DNA of 64,000 nt, taken from contig NZ_JAHLPW010000010.1 of NCBI RefSeq assembly GCF_018918075.1, positions 81,528 to 145,527 of the forward strand, written 5' to 3'. Shown here one piece after another: positions 36,293-45,347 of this stretch. A model generated the notes under the pieces. It was not told the DNA's origin, searched no databases, and worked only from the letters and a program-made list of their open reading frames with translations. Position numbers and translations under genes: made by a program. This DNA comes from Virgibacillus sp. MSJ-26 (GTDB lineage: Bacteria > Bacillota > Bacilli > Bacillales > Amphibacillaceae). Positions within the stretch are counted from its first letter, which is position 1; each line of letters begins with the position of its first letter.

Positions 36293-37753
36293 TTATCCCT
36301 CCATTATTTCATAGCCGTAACCTAGATCCTCTAATATATTATTAATATTTAGATAATCAGTCTTAGTAGACTTTTGTTGTGTTTCTATCTTTAAATCATT
36401 GAAACCAATCGAATCAACAAGATAATTTCTTTTATCCTCAATTTGGCTAAATGCTGCTTCATGTAATGGGACTTCATTTATATATGCACTAATCCATGTG
36501 TAAATAATTAATGGAATAAACTCTTTATTGTAAATAGGATAATCGAATTTATACCATTTATTTGTACTATCATCTCGCAAATAAAACTTTAGTCCGTTGC
36601 TCTTGGGTATATCTACCATAAATGTTAACTCAAGGTCCTCTTTTTCCAATAAACCATTAATCATTTCAAACTCAGGAACACTGCTGATATCTAATGTTTT
36701 CAAACCATCTGTTTGATTACCTACTCTCTTTTTAATTCGGTGAACAATCTCGGATTCTTGCACGATTGATATACCTTGAGAATGATCTCCTAATAACACT
36801 TCATTAAATAAAACTTCTACAGCGAATTTTGCTAGTCTTTCATAATTCACGTCAGCTATATAATAGTTATTATCGTCGTTATTCCTACTCTTTTTCTGGA
36901 TTGTAAATATTTGGATAGGTAATTGTAAATAATCATTATAATCCTTGTTAAAATTAAAAGATGAAACCTCGGAATGGTGTGTTTGAAGGAATTTTTCTAA
37001 TGCGTTTAAAGATGTAATAACGTCATCATCTGTTTTAGACACTGTTTTCGTGCGTTGTGATGTTCTCTTTAAGTGAAACTTTTTCTTTTTTAAGACTTCA
37101 AGGTTATCTTTAATAATAAAGACAGTCTTGTATTCTTCGAAAGCAGACATAATCAAAGCGTGGAAAATAAATGGTGAAATAATTTTTCCAGCTATGTTTG
37201 AACGATCAATCGCTTTCTGACGATCAGGTTCATGGGGAGCAACCACTATCTCATTTTCTTCGTTTAAATATGGCAGATAAGAAGAAATACATCTGTTATC
37301 TTCCCATAGTTGAAAAGAATCGATTTCCTCACCTATTTGACATTTCAGATTATTATCGATGCATTTCTTTTCAAAACTAGGTGTTGCTACGTGAAATTTA
37401 GGACACATAATTGTAAAACGAGATAGCTTATTTAAATTTTCTTCTGTTGAAAGTAATCCTTTTTCTAACCAAGAATAGTATTCATAAGCACTGTGCTGCT
37501 TAAGGATTTCTTTATCAATTTGATAAAGAAATCTCTTGGCAGTTAGAAAATCCAGCAATTTACTATAACGTTTATATGTCTCATAACAAGTTCCCTCATC
37601 TAAACCATTTCTTAATTGACTCAACATATTATGAATTTCTAAATAATCATCTTCATTTATTTTAATTTTATACGTTTCTTGCTCCCCATGAAGATAAAGA
37701 CTATTATCTTTAAAATAGTAACGAATGATATTTTTTGCTTTTAATATACGCAT
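36293..37753 (-). CDS. Ocin-ThiF/E1-like leader-binding protein (TclI/TbtF-type)
   Basis: The 486-residue protein sits directly upstream of the YcaO gene (3 bases). It has the look of an Ocin-ThiF or E1-like cyclodehydratase partner, whose N-terminal winged-helix (RiPP recognition) domain binds the precursor leader. Residues 1-85 (RILKAKNIIRYYFKDNSLYL, YLEIHNMLSQL) suit that role; the middle is a divergent E1-like domain. Cys residues at about 114, 131, 138 and 154 are not in pairs, unlike the Cys4 of complete E1 domains, which here is in the YcaO protein. I am moderately sure of the family and less of the details. Confidence 0.65.
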   Translation of the reverse strand: MRILKAKNIIRYYFKDNSLYLHGEQETYKIKINEDDYLEIHNMLSQLRNGLDEGTCYETYKRYSKLLDFLTAKRFLYQIDKEILKQHSAYEYYSWLEKGLLSTEENLNKLSRFTIMCPKFHVATPSFEKKCIDNNLKCQIGEEIDSFQLWEDNRCISSYLPYLNEENEIVVAPHEPDRQKAIDRSNIAGKIISPFIFHALIMSAFEEYKTVFIIKDNLEVLKKKKFHLKRTSQRTKTVSKTDDDVITSLNALEKFLQTHHSEVSSFNFNKDYNDYLQLPIQIFTIQKKSRNNDDNNYYIADVNYERLAKFAVEVLFNEVLLGDHSQGISIVQESEIVHRIKKRVGNQTDGLKTLDISSVPEFEMINGLLEKEDLELTFMVDIPKSNGLKFYLRDDSTNKWYKFDYPIYNKEFIPLIIYTWISAYINEVPLHEAAFSQIEDKRNYLVDSIGFNDLKIETQQKSTKTDYLNINNILEDLGYGYEIMEG

Positions 37754-37754
37754 A

Positions 37755-38495
37755 TTATACCTTCTTTCTATTAAGATAAATTACGAATAATGCAGCTATA
37801 AATACTCCCGTGATGACTCCAAATGAGATGAAGGTACTGCTATCGAGCGTGAACTGTTGGTTCCATATGTCAATAAAGAGATGATTCATATGGTAAATGG
37901 GGTTTATTTTAGCAATGAATTGAACAAAATCTGGCATTTTAGCAACCGGTAGTGAGAAATCACCTGTAAACATCACAACCTGAAAAATTAGGATGGAGAA
38001 AATCAGTGCACTCTTCATATCCTTAAACAGAGAATAAACTGCTGAAGATATAACTAGAAGCACCGCGTTTAATAGGATAAAGAATCCATAAGCACTAATG
38101 ATAACCTTTGGCTCAAATGGTATATTATAAACAGCGATACCAATCACATTAATTAAAATATAACCAAAGCTTGTAATGATCACCGACTTAATAATCCCTG
38201 ACATAAGAATTGTTTTCTCGGGAACGGGCGATACACTGATACGCTTTTCAACACCTGAAGCCCGGTTCATCACCTGATCAAATCCAAAAGCGAAAAATAC
38301 TACCGCAAATGTAATTAAAATGATGAATGATGGTGTATACATTTGTGCATAACTTAATCCACCTACATACGTTTCGTCACCAAATAACTGTCCCATAAAA
38401 ATATATGTTACAGGGGGAACAATCAAAGAAAAGATAAGATAAAACAACTCTCTTGAAAACATAATTAAGTCATATTTTAATTGAGTGGCTAGCAT
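37755..38495 (-). CDS. ABC-2 type transporter permease
   Basis: The 246-residue protein has six membrane segments of the ABC-2 type, with an SVSPVPEKTILMSGIIKS cytosolic loop after segment 2 and GDFSLPVAKMP before the last pair. With the adjacent ATPase (the start overlaps its stop by seven bases) it would export the mature thiopeptide or give self-protection. It starts after GAGGAGGAACCTAT. Confidence 0.88.
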   Translation of the reverse strand: MLATQLKYDLIMFSRELFYLIFSLIVPPVTYIFMGQLFGDETYVGGLSYAQMYTPSFIILITFAVVFFAFGFDQVMNRASGVEKRISVSPVPEKTILMSGIIKSVIITSFGYILINVIGIAVYNIPFEPKVIISAYGFFILLNAVLLVISSAVYSLFKDMKSALIFSILIFQVVMFTGDFSLPVAKMPDFVQFIAKINPIYHMNHLFIDIWNQQFTLDSSTFISFGVITGVFIAALFVIYLNRKKV

Positions 38496-39223
38496 ATAGG
38501 TTCCTCCTCACCAATTTTTGTTAGATAATATTCATTAATGGAACGATACCCCATTGAAAGAATCTCTTCGGTACGTTTAAACATCTCGTTGACCCCATTG
38601 TTAATCAACATTACTTTGTCGCAATACATTTCAATTTCGTCCATATAATGCGTCGTTAAAATGACTGTACCACCTCTTTTTTTGTTATAGTCCATGATGT
38701 AAGTCCACAAAACATTTCGCATATGTGGATCTAGTCCTGTTGTGGGTTCATCAAGGATAATAAGCTTAGGTTCTGATAAAAAGGCAATTGCCAAGCTAAC
38801 TTTCTGTTTCCAACCTCCAGAGAGCTTTTCGAAAAAGGACTTACGATGCTGCTCCAGCTTAAAATCTGCAATAATTTGATTAATATCAATATCTGATTGG
38901 TAATAGGATTTGAATAATTTTAATAATTCTTCAACCTTTAACGCCTTATAAAAATGAGTTGGCTGCAGAACGACGGAAATATCTTTCCTAATATCTACAA
39001 GCTGTTCCATTGATAGACCTTTTAAATTATTGTTAAATATTTTGACTGATCCATTGTCATAACCTCTAATAGTCATCAGGATCTCCAGGAAAGTTGATTT
39101 TCCAGCACCATTTTTTCCTATGACACCAATGACTTCTCCTGCATGCGTTTCAAAATCAATTCCCTTTAAAACTTGATGATTACCATAAGACTTTTCTAAG
39201 CCTTTGACATCAATAATTTTCAT
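38489..39223 (-). CDS. ABC transporter ATPase
   Basis: The 244-residue ATP-binding subunit shows Walker A GKNGAGKSTFLE (residues about 36-47), the signature LSGGWKQK, Walker B LIILDEPTTGLD, and the switch histidine in ILTTHYMDE. It is of the drug-exporter type and pairs with the permease that follows. It has its own GGAGGAATTAAAA ribosome site, 27 bases after the dehydratase gene. Confidence 0.92.
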   Translation of the reverse strand: MKIIDVKGLEKSYGNHQVLKGIDFETHAGEVIGVIGKNGAGKSTFLEILMTIRGYDNGSVKIFNNNLKGLSMEQLVDIRKDISVVLQPTHFYKALKVEELLKLFKSYYQSDIDINQIIADFKLEQHRKSFFEKLSGGWKQKVSLAIAFLSEPKLIILDEPTTGLDPHMRNVLWTYIMDYNKKRGGTVILTTHYMDEIEMYCDKVMLINNGVNEMFKRTEEILSMGYRSINEYYLTKIGEEEPIC

Positions 39224-39250
39224 TTTTAATTCCTCCCAATTCAGGTAGCT

Positions 39251-41764
39251 TTATACAGTTACAGCAGCAGTCACTTTGTCTACTGTATACTCAACCATAT
39301 ATTCTTTTAATGGTGTTTCTGGACCTGGAAGTGCTTCTTCAATAAATATCTCGACGCCTTTTCCCATGCTGCGCTTACATTCATTAATAAATAAACGAAA
39401 TAACACTGGAATATCTACGTCAATAAAAATAGGTTTTTCTCTAGCAAACTCATCTTCGTGCTTGTAAAACTTCATGAAAAATTGCTTTGGTAAATTCCTT
39501 TGTTGAAAATGGTTTTGTACCTCCTGGTACCGATCAGCGTCATTTATAGAATTATCTATCCAATGTTTAATGTCTTTATGATCTAAGTTCCATCTTTGTC
39601 GGTACATAACAACATCGTCAAATGAGAGGCGAGGTAAGTAATCCCTAGTTTTGCCAATTCCATTTACATCAAAATTTAACCTTCCACTCTGAAATAAAAG
39701 CAGCATAACTGATAAAATACCTGGAAGGAAAATGGGAACTAAAGATGACTTGTAAGCAATCCTTGCCTCTTTTCCGTAAATATCAAGAAGTTTTAATTTC
39801 CGTTTCTCATCATCATACATAACTGAAAAATCATCTATGAATGGGCGACTTTCTTTCTGGAATTGCTGATAACCTATATTTAAGTTAACGCCCTGCTGCT
39901 GATTCCTATCATGTATACCACCATTAAATCCGAAAAGTTCATCAATTTCGTAATAATTTTTTCCATTATAGTTTTTTTCAATATAAGACAGGTAATCTTC
40001 ATCCTCACTACTTTGTTCAAAAAAATCTTTAAATCTAGACAAAAACTTTTCTTGACCATCATAAATTTCATTAACGACTGTGCGTTGGTCATCATTTTGA
40101 GTGAACAAAGTAACACTTAATTCACTATGTTCTTTATAGTCCCGTGGTATTTGTTCGACATACTTTTTGATAAGGGGTTTAATATTTAATTCTTCTGCAC
40201 TTGATTGATCGATTAATTCTTTCAACTCCTGAACAAACTGATCTCTTAAATCATCTAAAACATGTACTTCTTCAGCTGTTGCTTCCTGATAACGGTAATT
40301 AATATCTTGATAATATGGATAAAAGTGATGTAAGTTATTAAAGAAAATTTCGTTCAACATGCTGCTATTCGATAAACCAATTGTTTCATCACTATATTCA
40401 GCGTGAAATAAACTTGCTAATTCATACTGGACTCGGATATTGACATCGAATAGTAATACGAAATCTGTTACATAGCCAATGAACTCATCTGTTATTTGAG
40501 GAGATGTTTCGTCAACAACTGACTCCTTAGATACTATATCTTCGAACAACACCTCATTTCCAAAGTTCATCTTTTCTTGGGTCCACTGACTACTTATCCT
40601 ACTTATTTGGGCCCATGCTTTCCTTCTTTCTTCTACACTTCCTGTTTCAAATTGAGAAATTGACATTTTTAAAGCAGATAAAGCTGATACAAACTCAGGA
40701 TTAAGTGAATAGCGATTAAGAAACGAAATCATATTAGTTAGAATATCTCGATTCGCACCAATATTGACTTTTTGAATTAAAACTTTTAATTCAACTAGTT
40801 TTTGATAAAGCTTTAACTCCTGACCCTTATAAAGTTTATGTGAAAGTAAATAGTCTTTAAACATGTCAAAAGTGACTTCCTGTTGTTTATTCCTTTCAAG
40901 AAAATCAATAACATGGGGATGTAACTGGAACTCAATAAACTTATCACTCGTCTCAAACACTTTTTTCGAATTGCTGGTGCTATGCTGGGAGACATAATAA
41001 ATCTTTGAGTCTCTTTTCCCAAAGTTTGCAACTTTAGTCGGTATTAATTGAAGTGCTTTTGCATCTTTTCTCAAAAAACCAAAGAACATTTGGAGTACCA
41101 TTGCATGATTGATTTCTACATTATTTGTACTTTTAGCGTTGAATTTTGGTGATGCAGATCCTATTTTTGTTAAAAAGGAAAATGGACTTGTTTTCATTGA
41201 AGTCCGCATCATTAACTTCACCAAAAAGAAATCTAGTTTCTTTAACTTTTTATTATGATTAGCAGCATCTACTGACATATATTTATCAAGTTTTTCATAA
41301 ATATTTTCATTGAAAAATATAATTGTTTTTAATAACTCTTCATTATCCACCTCTGACTGAAGTACACGTCGATTATTTATTAAAACTTTTTCAAATTGAT
41401 TTTCAAAAACTGACTCTAACTGTTCTTTTTTAAGTGCTGTTTTTAGAAATAAGTCAAGATCAAGTCCTTCTACCTCTTCCAAAGATTCAGAGTTATACTT
41501 TTTTAAGCGTGTCAATCTTAAATTGAAAACATCCCGTTTAAGATTTAGCAAAACATTATTTTTCCTTTTTTTGAAAGCAGCTTCTAGCTGACTCGTAATA
41601 GACTTTTTTTGAAGTTCAATATTTTTCCTTAAATGATTCATTTCATCTAATATCTCTGTCAACTTTAAAGAAGTTGAGCGTAAATCTTGATACCAGTTTC
41701 TCCCTATGTCGCTGCTACGAAACAGCACCATTGGATTTTTAGTTATTTCATTATATAACGCCAA
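39251..41764 (-). CDS. LanB-type dehydratase, glutamylation protein (TbtB/TclL-like)
   Basis: The 837-residue protein is the tRNA-Glu-dependent glutamyl transfer part of a split lantibiotic-type dehydratase. It activates Ser and Thr in the precursor for loss of water. It has MRTSMKTSPFSFLTKIG at residues about 187-203 and a C-terminal EIFIEEALPGPETPLKEYMV, both hallmarks of Lant_dehydr_N. The elimination domain is absent and is supplied by a separate SpaB_C protein, the thiopeptide arrangement. The gene starts with TTG at 41764 behind GGAGGGAGCAAA and overlaps the upstream gene by 14 bases, so the two are coupled. Confidence 0.88.
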   Translation of the reverse strand: MALYNEITKNPMVLFRSSDIGRNWYQDLRSTSLKLTEILDEMNHLRKNIELQKKSITSQLEAAFKKRKNNVLLNLKRDVFNLRLTRLKKYNSESLEEVEGLDLDLFLKTALKKEQLESVFENQFEKVLINNRRVLQSEVDNEELLKTIIFFNENIYEKLDKYMSVDAANHNKKLKKLDFFLVKLMMRTSMKTSPFSFLTKIGSASPKFNAKSTNNVEINHAMVLQMFFGFLRKDAKALQLIPTKVANFGKRDSKIYYVSQHSTSNSKKVFETSDKFIEFQLHPHVIDFLERNKQQEVTFDMFKDYLLSHKLYKGQELKLYQKLVELKVLIQKVNIGANRDILTNMISFLNRYSLNPEFVSALSALKMSISQFETGSVEERRKAWAQISRISSQWTQEKMNFGNEVLFEDIVSKESVVDETSPQITDEFIGYVTDFVLLFDVNIRVQYELASLFHAEYSDETIGLSNSSMLNEIFFNNLHHFYPYYQDINYRYQEATAEEVHVLDDLRDQFVQELKELIDQSSAEELNIKPLIKKYVEQIPRDYKEHSELSVTLFTQNDDQRTVVNEIYDGQEKFLSRFKDFFEQSSEDEDYLSYIEKNYNGKNYYEIDELFGFNGGIHDRNQQQGVNLNIGYQQFQKESRPFIDDFSVMYDDEKRKLKLLDIYGKEARIAYKSSLVPIFLPGILSVMLLLFQSGRLNFDVNGIGKTRDYLPRLSFDDVVMYRQRWNLDHKDIKHWIDNSINDADRYQEVQNHFQQRNLPKQFFMKFYKHEDEFAREKPIFIDVDIPVLFRLFINECKRSMGKGVEIFIEEALPGPETPLKEYMVEYTVDKVTAAVTV

Positions 41765-42767
41765 TTTGCTCCCTCCAATTTATACTGTATTTGTCCTCTG
41801 TATATCGGTAAGCCATATAAATAAATTGTTGTTTTTTAAGAGCGCTTATTTTTAGGAATGGCAGCGAGATATATAATACATTTATTAGAAACCGATAAGC
41901 TGTAGCTGAATCATTGTTAACGAAATCATGCTCTTTAGCATAATTCGCAAATCGATTATGAAAATCGTTATCAAAATTAGATTCAATTGAATTAAATTCT
42001 TCTTTAATACGTTCTACATATGTTTGATCGATTATAGACGGTAAACTTCTCTTTATGAGATGGAAGAGTTCCTCCCATTTAGTTAACCATCTTTCAATAA
42101 AAGTACTGTACTCTTTTTCAAATTCTTTAATATATGTTTTATTACTTTGATAATATTTTTCAAAAATTTCTTCACTGTAAGATAATTTCTGCTTTGTAGC
42201 TAGCTCGAAAAATCCATGGACATGTGAAATGTAAGAGAAATAACCTTTGTTCATGTCGTCTACTTTGTAGGCTTCTGACACATAATGAAACAAAGCTGGA
42301 AATGCACCCTGTATTGGTATAAAATTATCTCTAAGATGTAAATATAAATCCGTTAACAGAGGTTGCATATCAAGTCTGATATCATGAAAGAACTCGGTTA
42401 TTTCTCTGTTGTGATAAAAGAATGAATCATCGACAATGTTAACAGCCCCATGCTTTTCCATTGTCGAAACACTTTGCTTATCTTCCAACTTTGACAATAC
42501 AGATGCATGCTTTTTGTATTTAATTTTGAGTTTTTCTTCTTCCGCTTGATCAATCGCAATTTTGGCTAACATAGGTTTAAGAGAACCTTTTATTGTTTCA
42601 ATCTTTGACTGATCCAGCTCTTTATCAAATACTACTTTGATATGAGGACCGCCTTCCCATGAACGCGTTAAATAGTATCGTTCATCTTTTAGCAATCTGT
42701 TTGTTAACTCGCTAATTAAATAAGCATCTTGATTTGTATTGTAATTAAAGATATTCAAAGTGTTCAT
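41751..42767 (-). CDS. SpaB_C-like protein (elimination or [4+2] cycloaddition enzyme)
   Basis: The 338-residue protein shows the SpaB_C core YYLTRSWEGGPHIKVVF at residues about 31-47. Its later part is divergent: FIPIQGAFPALFHYVSEAY and GYFSYISHVHGFFELATK. The SHVxGF element resembles that of pyridine synthases, which would make this the candidate [4+2] enzyme. Its overlap with the glutamylation gene instead suggests the elimination partner. It is the first enzyme gene, 40 bases behind the precursor, preceded by GGGGATAAGTAAAA. Confidence 0.75.
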   Translation of the reverse strand: MNTLNIFNYNTNQDAYLISELTNRLLKDERYYLTRSWEGGPHIKVVFDKELDQSKIETIKGSLKPMLAKIAIDQAEEEKLKIKYKKHASVLSKLEDKQSVSTMEKHGAVNIVDDSFFYHNREITEFFHDIRLDMQPLLTDLYLHLRDNFIPIQGAFPALFHYVSEAYKVDDMNKGYFSYISHVHGFFELATKQKLSYSEEIFEKYYQSNKTYIKEFEKEYSTFIERWLTKWEELFHLIKRSLPSIIDQTYVERIKEEFNSIESNFDNDFHNRFANYAKEHDFVNNDSATAYRFLINVLYISLPFLKISALKKQQFIYMAYRYTEDKYSINWREQIGVI

Positions 42768-42807
42768 TTTTACTTATCCCCATTTCACATTAATTTTATT
42801 GCAATGC

Positions 42808-42984
42808 TTAACAAGATCCACAGCATGAGCTTGACCCGCATGTTGATGAAGCTGAACAACTTGAAGTTCCACTACTTGCAGTTGTTTCTGGAATAGCCCC
42901 CACTTCATCCAAATCTAAAAATTCCACATCCAGATCAAAGCCCTCTTCTAATACTGATTTTTCTACTGCTACGTTTTTACTCAT
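42808..42984 (-). CDS. Thiopeptide-type precursor peptide
   Basis: The 58-residue peptide has an acidic leader (MSKNVAVEKSVLEEG, then FDLDVEFLDLDEVGAIPE) and a C-terminal region of only Ser, Thr, Cys, Gly and Ala from residue 34. The core contains six Cys (43, 49, 54, 55, 58 and the pair 54-55) in SSCSASSTCG and SSSCCGSC. Leaders ending in LPE/IPE-x-x-A before Ser are common in thiopeptides such as lactazole and thiocillin. I start at the ATG at 42984 behind AAGGAGGAAACAACAA; a GTG 13 codons upstream would place the ribosome site inside the gene. It is first in the operon. Confidence 0.9.
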   Translation of the reverse strand: MSKNVAVEKSVLEEGFDLDVEFLDLDEVGAIPETTASSGTSSCSASSTCGSSSCCGSC

Positions 42985-43023
42985 TTGTTGTTTCCTCCTT
43001 AGTTTTATTATCTTACAATTCAC

Positions 43024-43029
43024 AGTATA
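43024..43029 (-). promoter_or_regulatory. Candidate -10 box of the thiopeptide operon
   Basis: The minus strand has TATACT at 43029-43024, about 40 bases before the precursor start. At 15 or 17 bases upstream stand only TTGTTC or CGTTGT, poor -35 elements, as expected for an activator-dependent promoter. A TTACGTTGTT similar to a LytTR half site lies just upstream, but I see no second copy at the 21-bp period of AgrA sites. Confidence 0.45.
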
Positions 43030-43182
43030 GCCCCTAAAACCTCAGAACAACGTAAATCTTCATAACTCGATTGTTAATGCATGTATGTGTAATAAAAAAC
43101 TTCAAATCTGACACTTATGAATTCATAAGCGTATAGGAAACATTGGGGTATTTCTAATTATTTCTATAGAGATGCACCATAC

Positions 43183-43232
43183 AAAAATGGGACTGATCCA
43201 ATGAGCATACATGTGTTCATTGGATCAGCCCC
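43183..43232 (-). terminator. Intrinsic terminator after the thioesterase gene
   Basis: 16-base arms (12 perfect pairs CTGATCCAATGA/TCATTGGATCAG plus a G/C base) are followed on the minus strand by ATTTTTG. It insulates the thiopeptide operon from the upstream gene. Confidence 0.85.
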
Positions 43233-43287
43233 ACTATTAAAAAAATTTAAGTTTACAGATCATGACAAAAGCTATAGTATCTTTTCA

Positions 43288-44031
43288 TTACACTGCAATT
43301 ATCACTGTTTTCGATTTAAATACAGTCTCGTTTGTTTCATCGTTTGTCCCTTCAATATAAATCCCGTTTTTTAATGCATGAGATATATTTTTCTTCATTG
43401 TAATCACATCACCAGGCAAGGCTTCATTAGTAAAGTGAACCTCGATGGAATTTACTTTATACTTTTTATGCTCTGACACTGGAAAAGCATCCATAATGAA
43501 ATCCACATATCTAGCATTATTTAAATGGCCGTTAAAATCAACATCACTGTAGCCAATCATTTTTGTGTAGGCAGTATCGAGTGGATCTGTTGCCCTTAGT
43601 TTTTTCATTTTGGCGTCGATTGCTCTTTCCTTAATGATTGTCGGATAGCTGATTGTAACGTTTTGCCCGCGGTCAATCTTACGTTCTTTTAAATTCATAA
43701 TAATCCATGTGGAAATGGCTTTTATGATGACGTTCCCTTCAGAATCTTTTACAAGAAAATCTCGATCATATGACAGCCTACCAGGTTCTAGTGGCCACGT
43801 TTCAATTGTAATCGTCTCTCCTAATTTTGGATGACGGGTGATGTCCACTCTCATTTTCATTAGCACCCAAGCGACACCAAATTCCTTTTCAAGTCGATCA
43901 ATACTATAGCCTAATTCCTCTGAAGCATCACTTGACGCTTCTTGAAAGTAGCTGAATAGCATACTTAATTTCAGCTCTTTCTTAAAGTCGATATCTCTCC
44001 AGTCTATATGGTATTTTTTTGTGTAAATCAT
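43288..44031 (-). CDS. Acyl-ACP thioesterase family protein
   Basis: The 247-residue protein is two hot-dog domains in tandem, the FatA-type bacterial thioesterase. In the first half are DWRDIDFKKELKLSMLFSYF and WVLMKMRVDI; in the second, GYSDVDFNGHLNNARYVDF with the Asn, His and Asn of the catalytic region. It would release fatty acids from acyl carrier protein. It has no link to the thiopeptide operon beyond orientation: a strong terminator separates them. The start follows AAGGAGGAACGCCATC. Confidence 0.87.
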   Translation of the reverse strand: MIYTKKYHIDWRDIDFKKELKLSMLFSYFQEASSDASEELGYSIDRLEKEFGVAWVLMKMRVDITRHPKLGETITIETWPLEPGRLSYDRDFLVKDSEGNVIIKAISTWIIMNLKERKIDRGQNVTISYPTIIKERAIDAKMKKLRATDPLDTAYTKMIGYSDVDFNGHLNNARYVDFIMDAFPVSEHKKYKVNSIEVHFTNEALPGDVITMKKNISHALKNGIYIEGTNDETNETVFKSKTVIIAV

Positions 44032-44190
44032 GATGGCGTTCCTCCTTCTTGCAAATCAAACGGGGTGACTGTCTCCCAAAGTTTGTATGTAGTCTATTTT
44101 ATTATCGTACCATAAACCTGCTGGGATATACGACTGGTATATCCATCGCGTAATCCTCAGCGGAAACAACGAGAATGATTATTCCTATTT

Positions 44191-44227
44191 AAAAAAGCAT
44201 TCAAACTTAATGAGATTGAATGCTTTT
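44191..44227 (-). terminator. Intrinsic terminator after gpmA
   Basis: Perfect 12-bp arms AAAAGCATTCAA/TTGAATGCTTTT, with six T on the minus strand after the stem. Confidence 0.85.
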
Positions 44228-44251
44228 CCTCACTTTTCCTTTAAAGTTACT

Positions 44252-44950
44252 CTATAAAAAATACTTATCTATAGGTTTTAGTTCTTCATCAAGCTCATAA
44301 ATTAGTGGAACGCCTGTCGGTATTTCTATTTCAGTAATTGCTTCATCTGACAGGTCTTCGAGATGTTTTATTAATGCGCGAAGACTATTTCCGTGTGCGG
44401 CAATAATGACATGTCTACCCTGCTTGATTAATGGCACGATATTGTCCACCCAATATGGTGTGACACGTTCTAATGTCATCTTTAAACTCTCACCGGCAGG
44501 AATGACGTCCCGATCAAGTAGCGCATAACGGCGATCATTTTTCGCTTGGTTTTCTTCTTCCTTTTGGAATGGTGGTGTAATATCATAACTTCGACGCCAT
44601 AAACGGACTTGTTCTTCGCCATATTTTTCAGCCGTTTCTTTTTTATTTAGTCGTTGTAGCGCTCCATAATGACGCTCATTTAAACGCCAACTTTTCCTCA
44701 CGGGTAGCCATAGCTGATTCGTTTCTTCCAAAATATAATATAATGTTTTGACCGCTCGAGTTAGCACTGAAGTGAAACCAATATCAAATTCTAAATTGGC
44801 CTTTTGTAATCTTTTTCCTGCTTCTTGAGCTTGTTTGATACCCAACTCTGTTAAATCAGGGTCTTCCCAACCTGTAAATGTGTTCGACTTGTTGAACTCA
44901 CTCTGACCATGCCGGACAATCGCTAATTTAATCATAATATGATTGATCAT
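44252..44950 (-). CDS. gpmA: 2,3-bisphosphoglycerate-dependent phosphoglycerate mutase
   Basis: The 232-residue enzyme interconverts 2- and 3-phosphoglycerate in glycolysis. It carries the catalytic VRHGQSEFNKSNTFTGW, the second substrate-binding region RHYGALQRLNKKETAEKYG, and AAHGNSLRALIKHLE with the second catalytic His. This is the cofactor-dependent family and not the iPGM that most bacilli rely on. The frame starts at 44950 (GAGG five bases away), but an ATG five codons in (MIKLAIVRHGQ) matches the family's usual start. It is a single gene with a terminator. Confidence 0.93.
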   Translation of the reverse strand: MINHIMIKLAIVRHGQSEFNKSNTFTGWEDPDLTELGIKQAQEAGKRLQKANLEFDIGFTSVLTRAVKTLYYILEETNQLWLPVRKSWRLNERHYGALQRLNKKETAEKYGEEQVRLWRRSYDITPPFQKEEENQAKNDRRYALLDRDVIPAGESLKMTLERVTPYWVDNIVPLIKQGRHVIIAAHGNSLRALIKHLEDLSDEAITEIEIPTGVPLIYELDEELKPIDKYFL

Positions 44951-45347
44951 CCTTTCCTCTTTATATCAATATTACTATTTCTTCTCTTGGTAACCTAAAT
45001 GAGCTTTCCCTTAATATATACCACAAATGATTTGTTATTAAATACGAAAGCAGGAACGTTTTTAATAAATATATTCCAGTTATTAAAGGTTGCTATTGCT
45101 AGAACGGGACTTTATAACTATTTACACACTCAATGATTTAGTGCTTAGTGCTCTACCTACTGACTCTAAACTCACGTACAATTAAATTGATTGAAAATTA
45201 GTTAATATCCGGCGCAAGCTACACACTAACAAAGCGGGAATTTTAAAAAATAGGCTACTATTTATAAAGAACTTATATATAATGATTGTAGAAAGAACTC
45301 TAGGTGTACTTGTAACGGTCAATGGATTAAATGGGGGTGAAGAGTAT
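44951..45347. other. Non-coding gap
   Basis: About 400 AT-rich bases between divergent genes. I see no leader, repeat or convincing small gene. Confidence 0.4.

Noticed and set aside
42985..43023. Longer precursor start at a GTG 13 codons upstream
   Set aside because: The AAGGAGG ribosome site would lie within the coding region; the ATG at 42984 is correctly spaced from it and the -10 box overlaps the GTG region.
43024..43180. AgrA-type direct repeats in front of the thiopeptide precursor
   Set aside because: One LytTR-like half site (TTACGTTGTT) and a weaker GTT motif are 15 bases apart, not the 21 of AgrA sites, so no operator is claimed.
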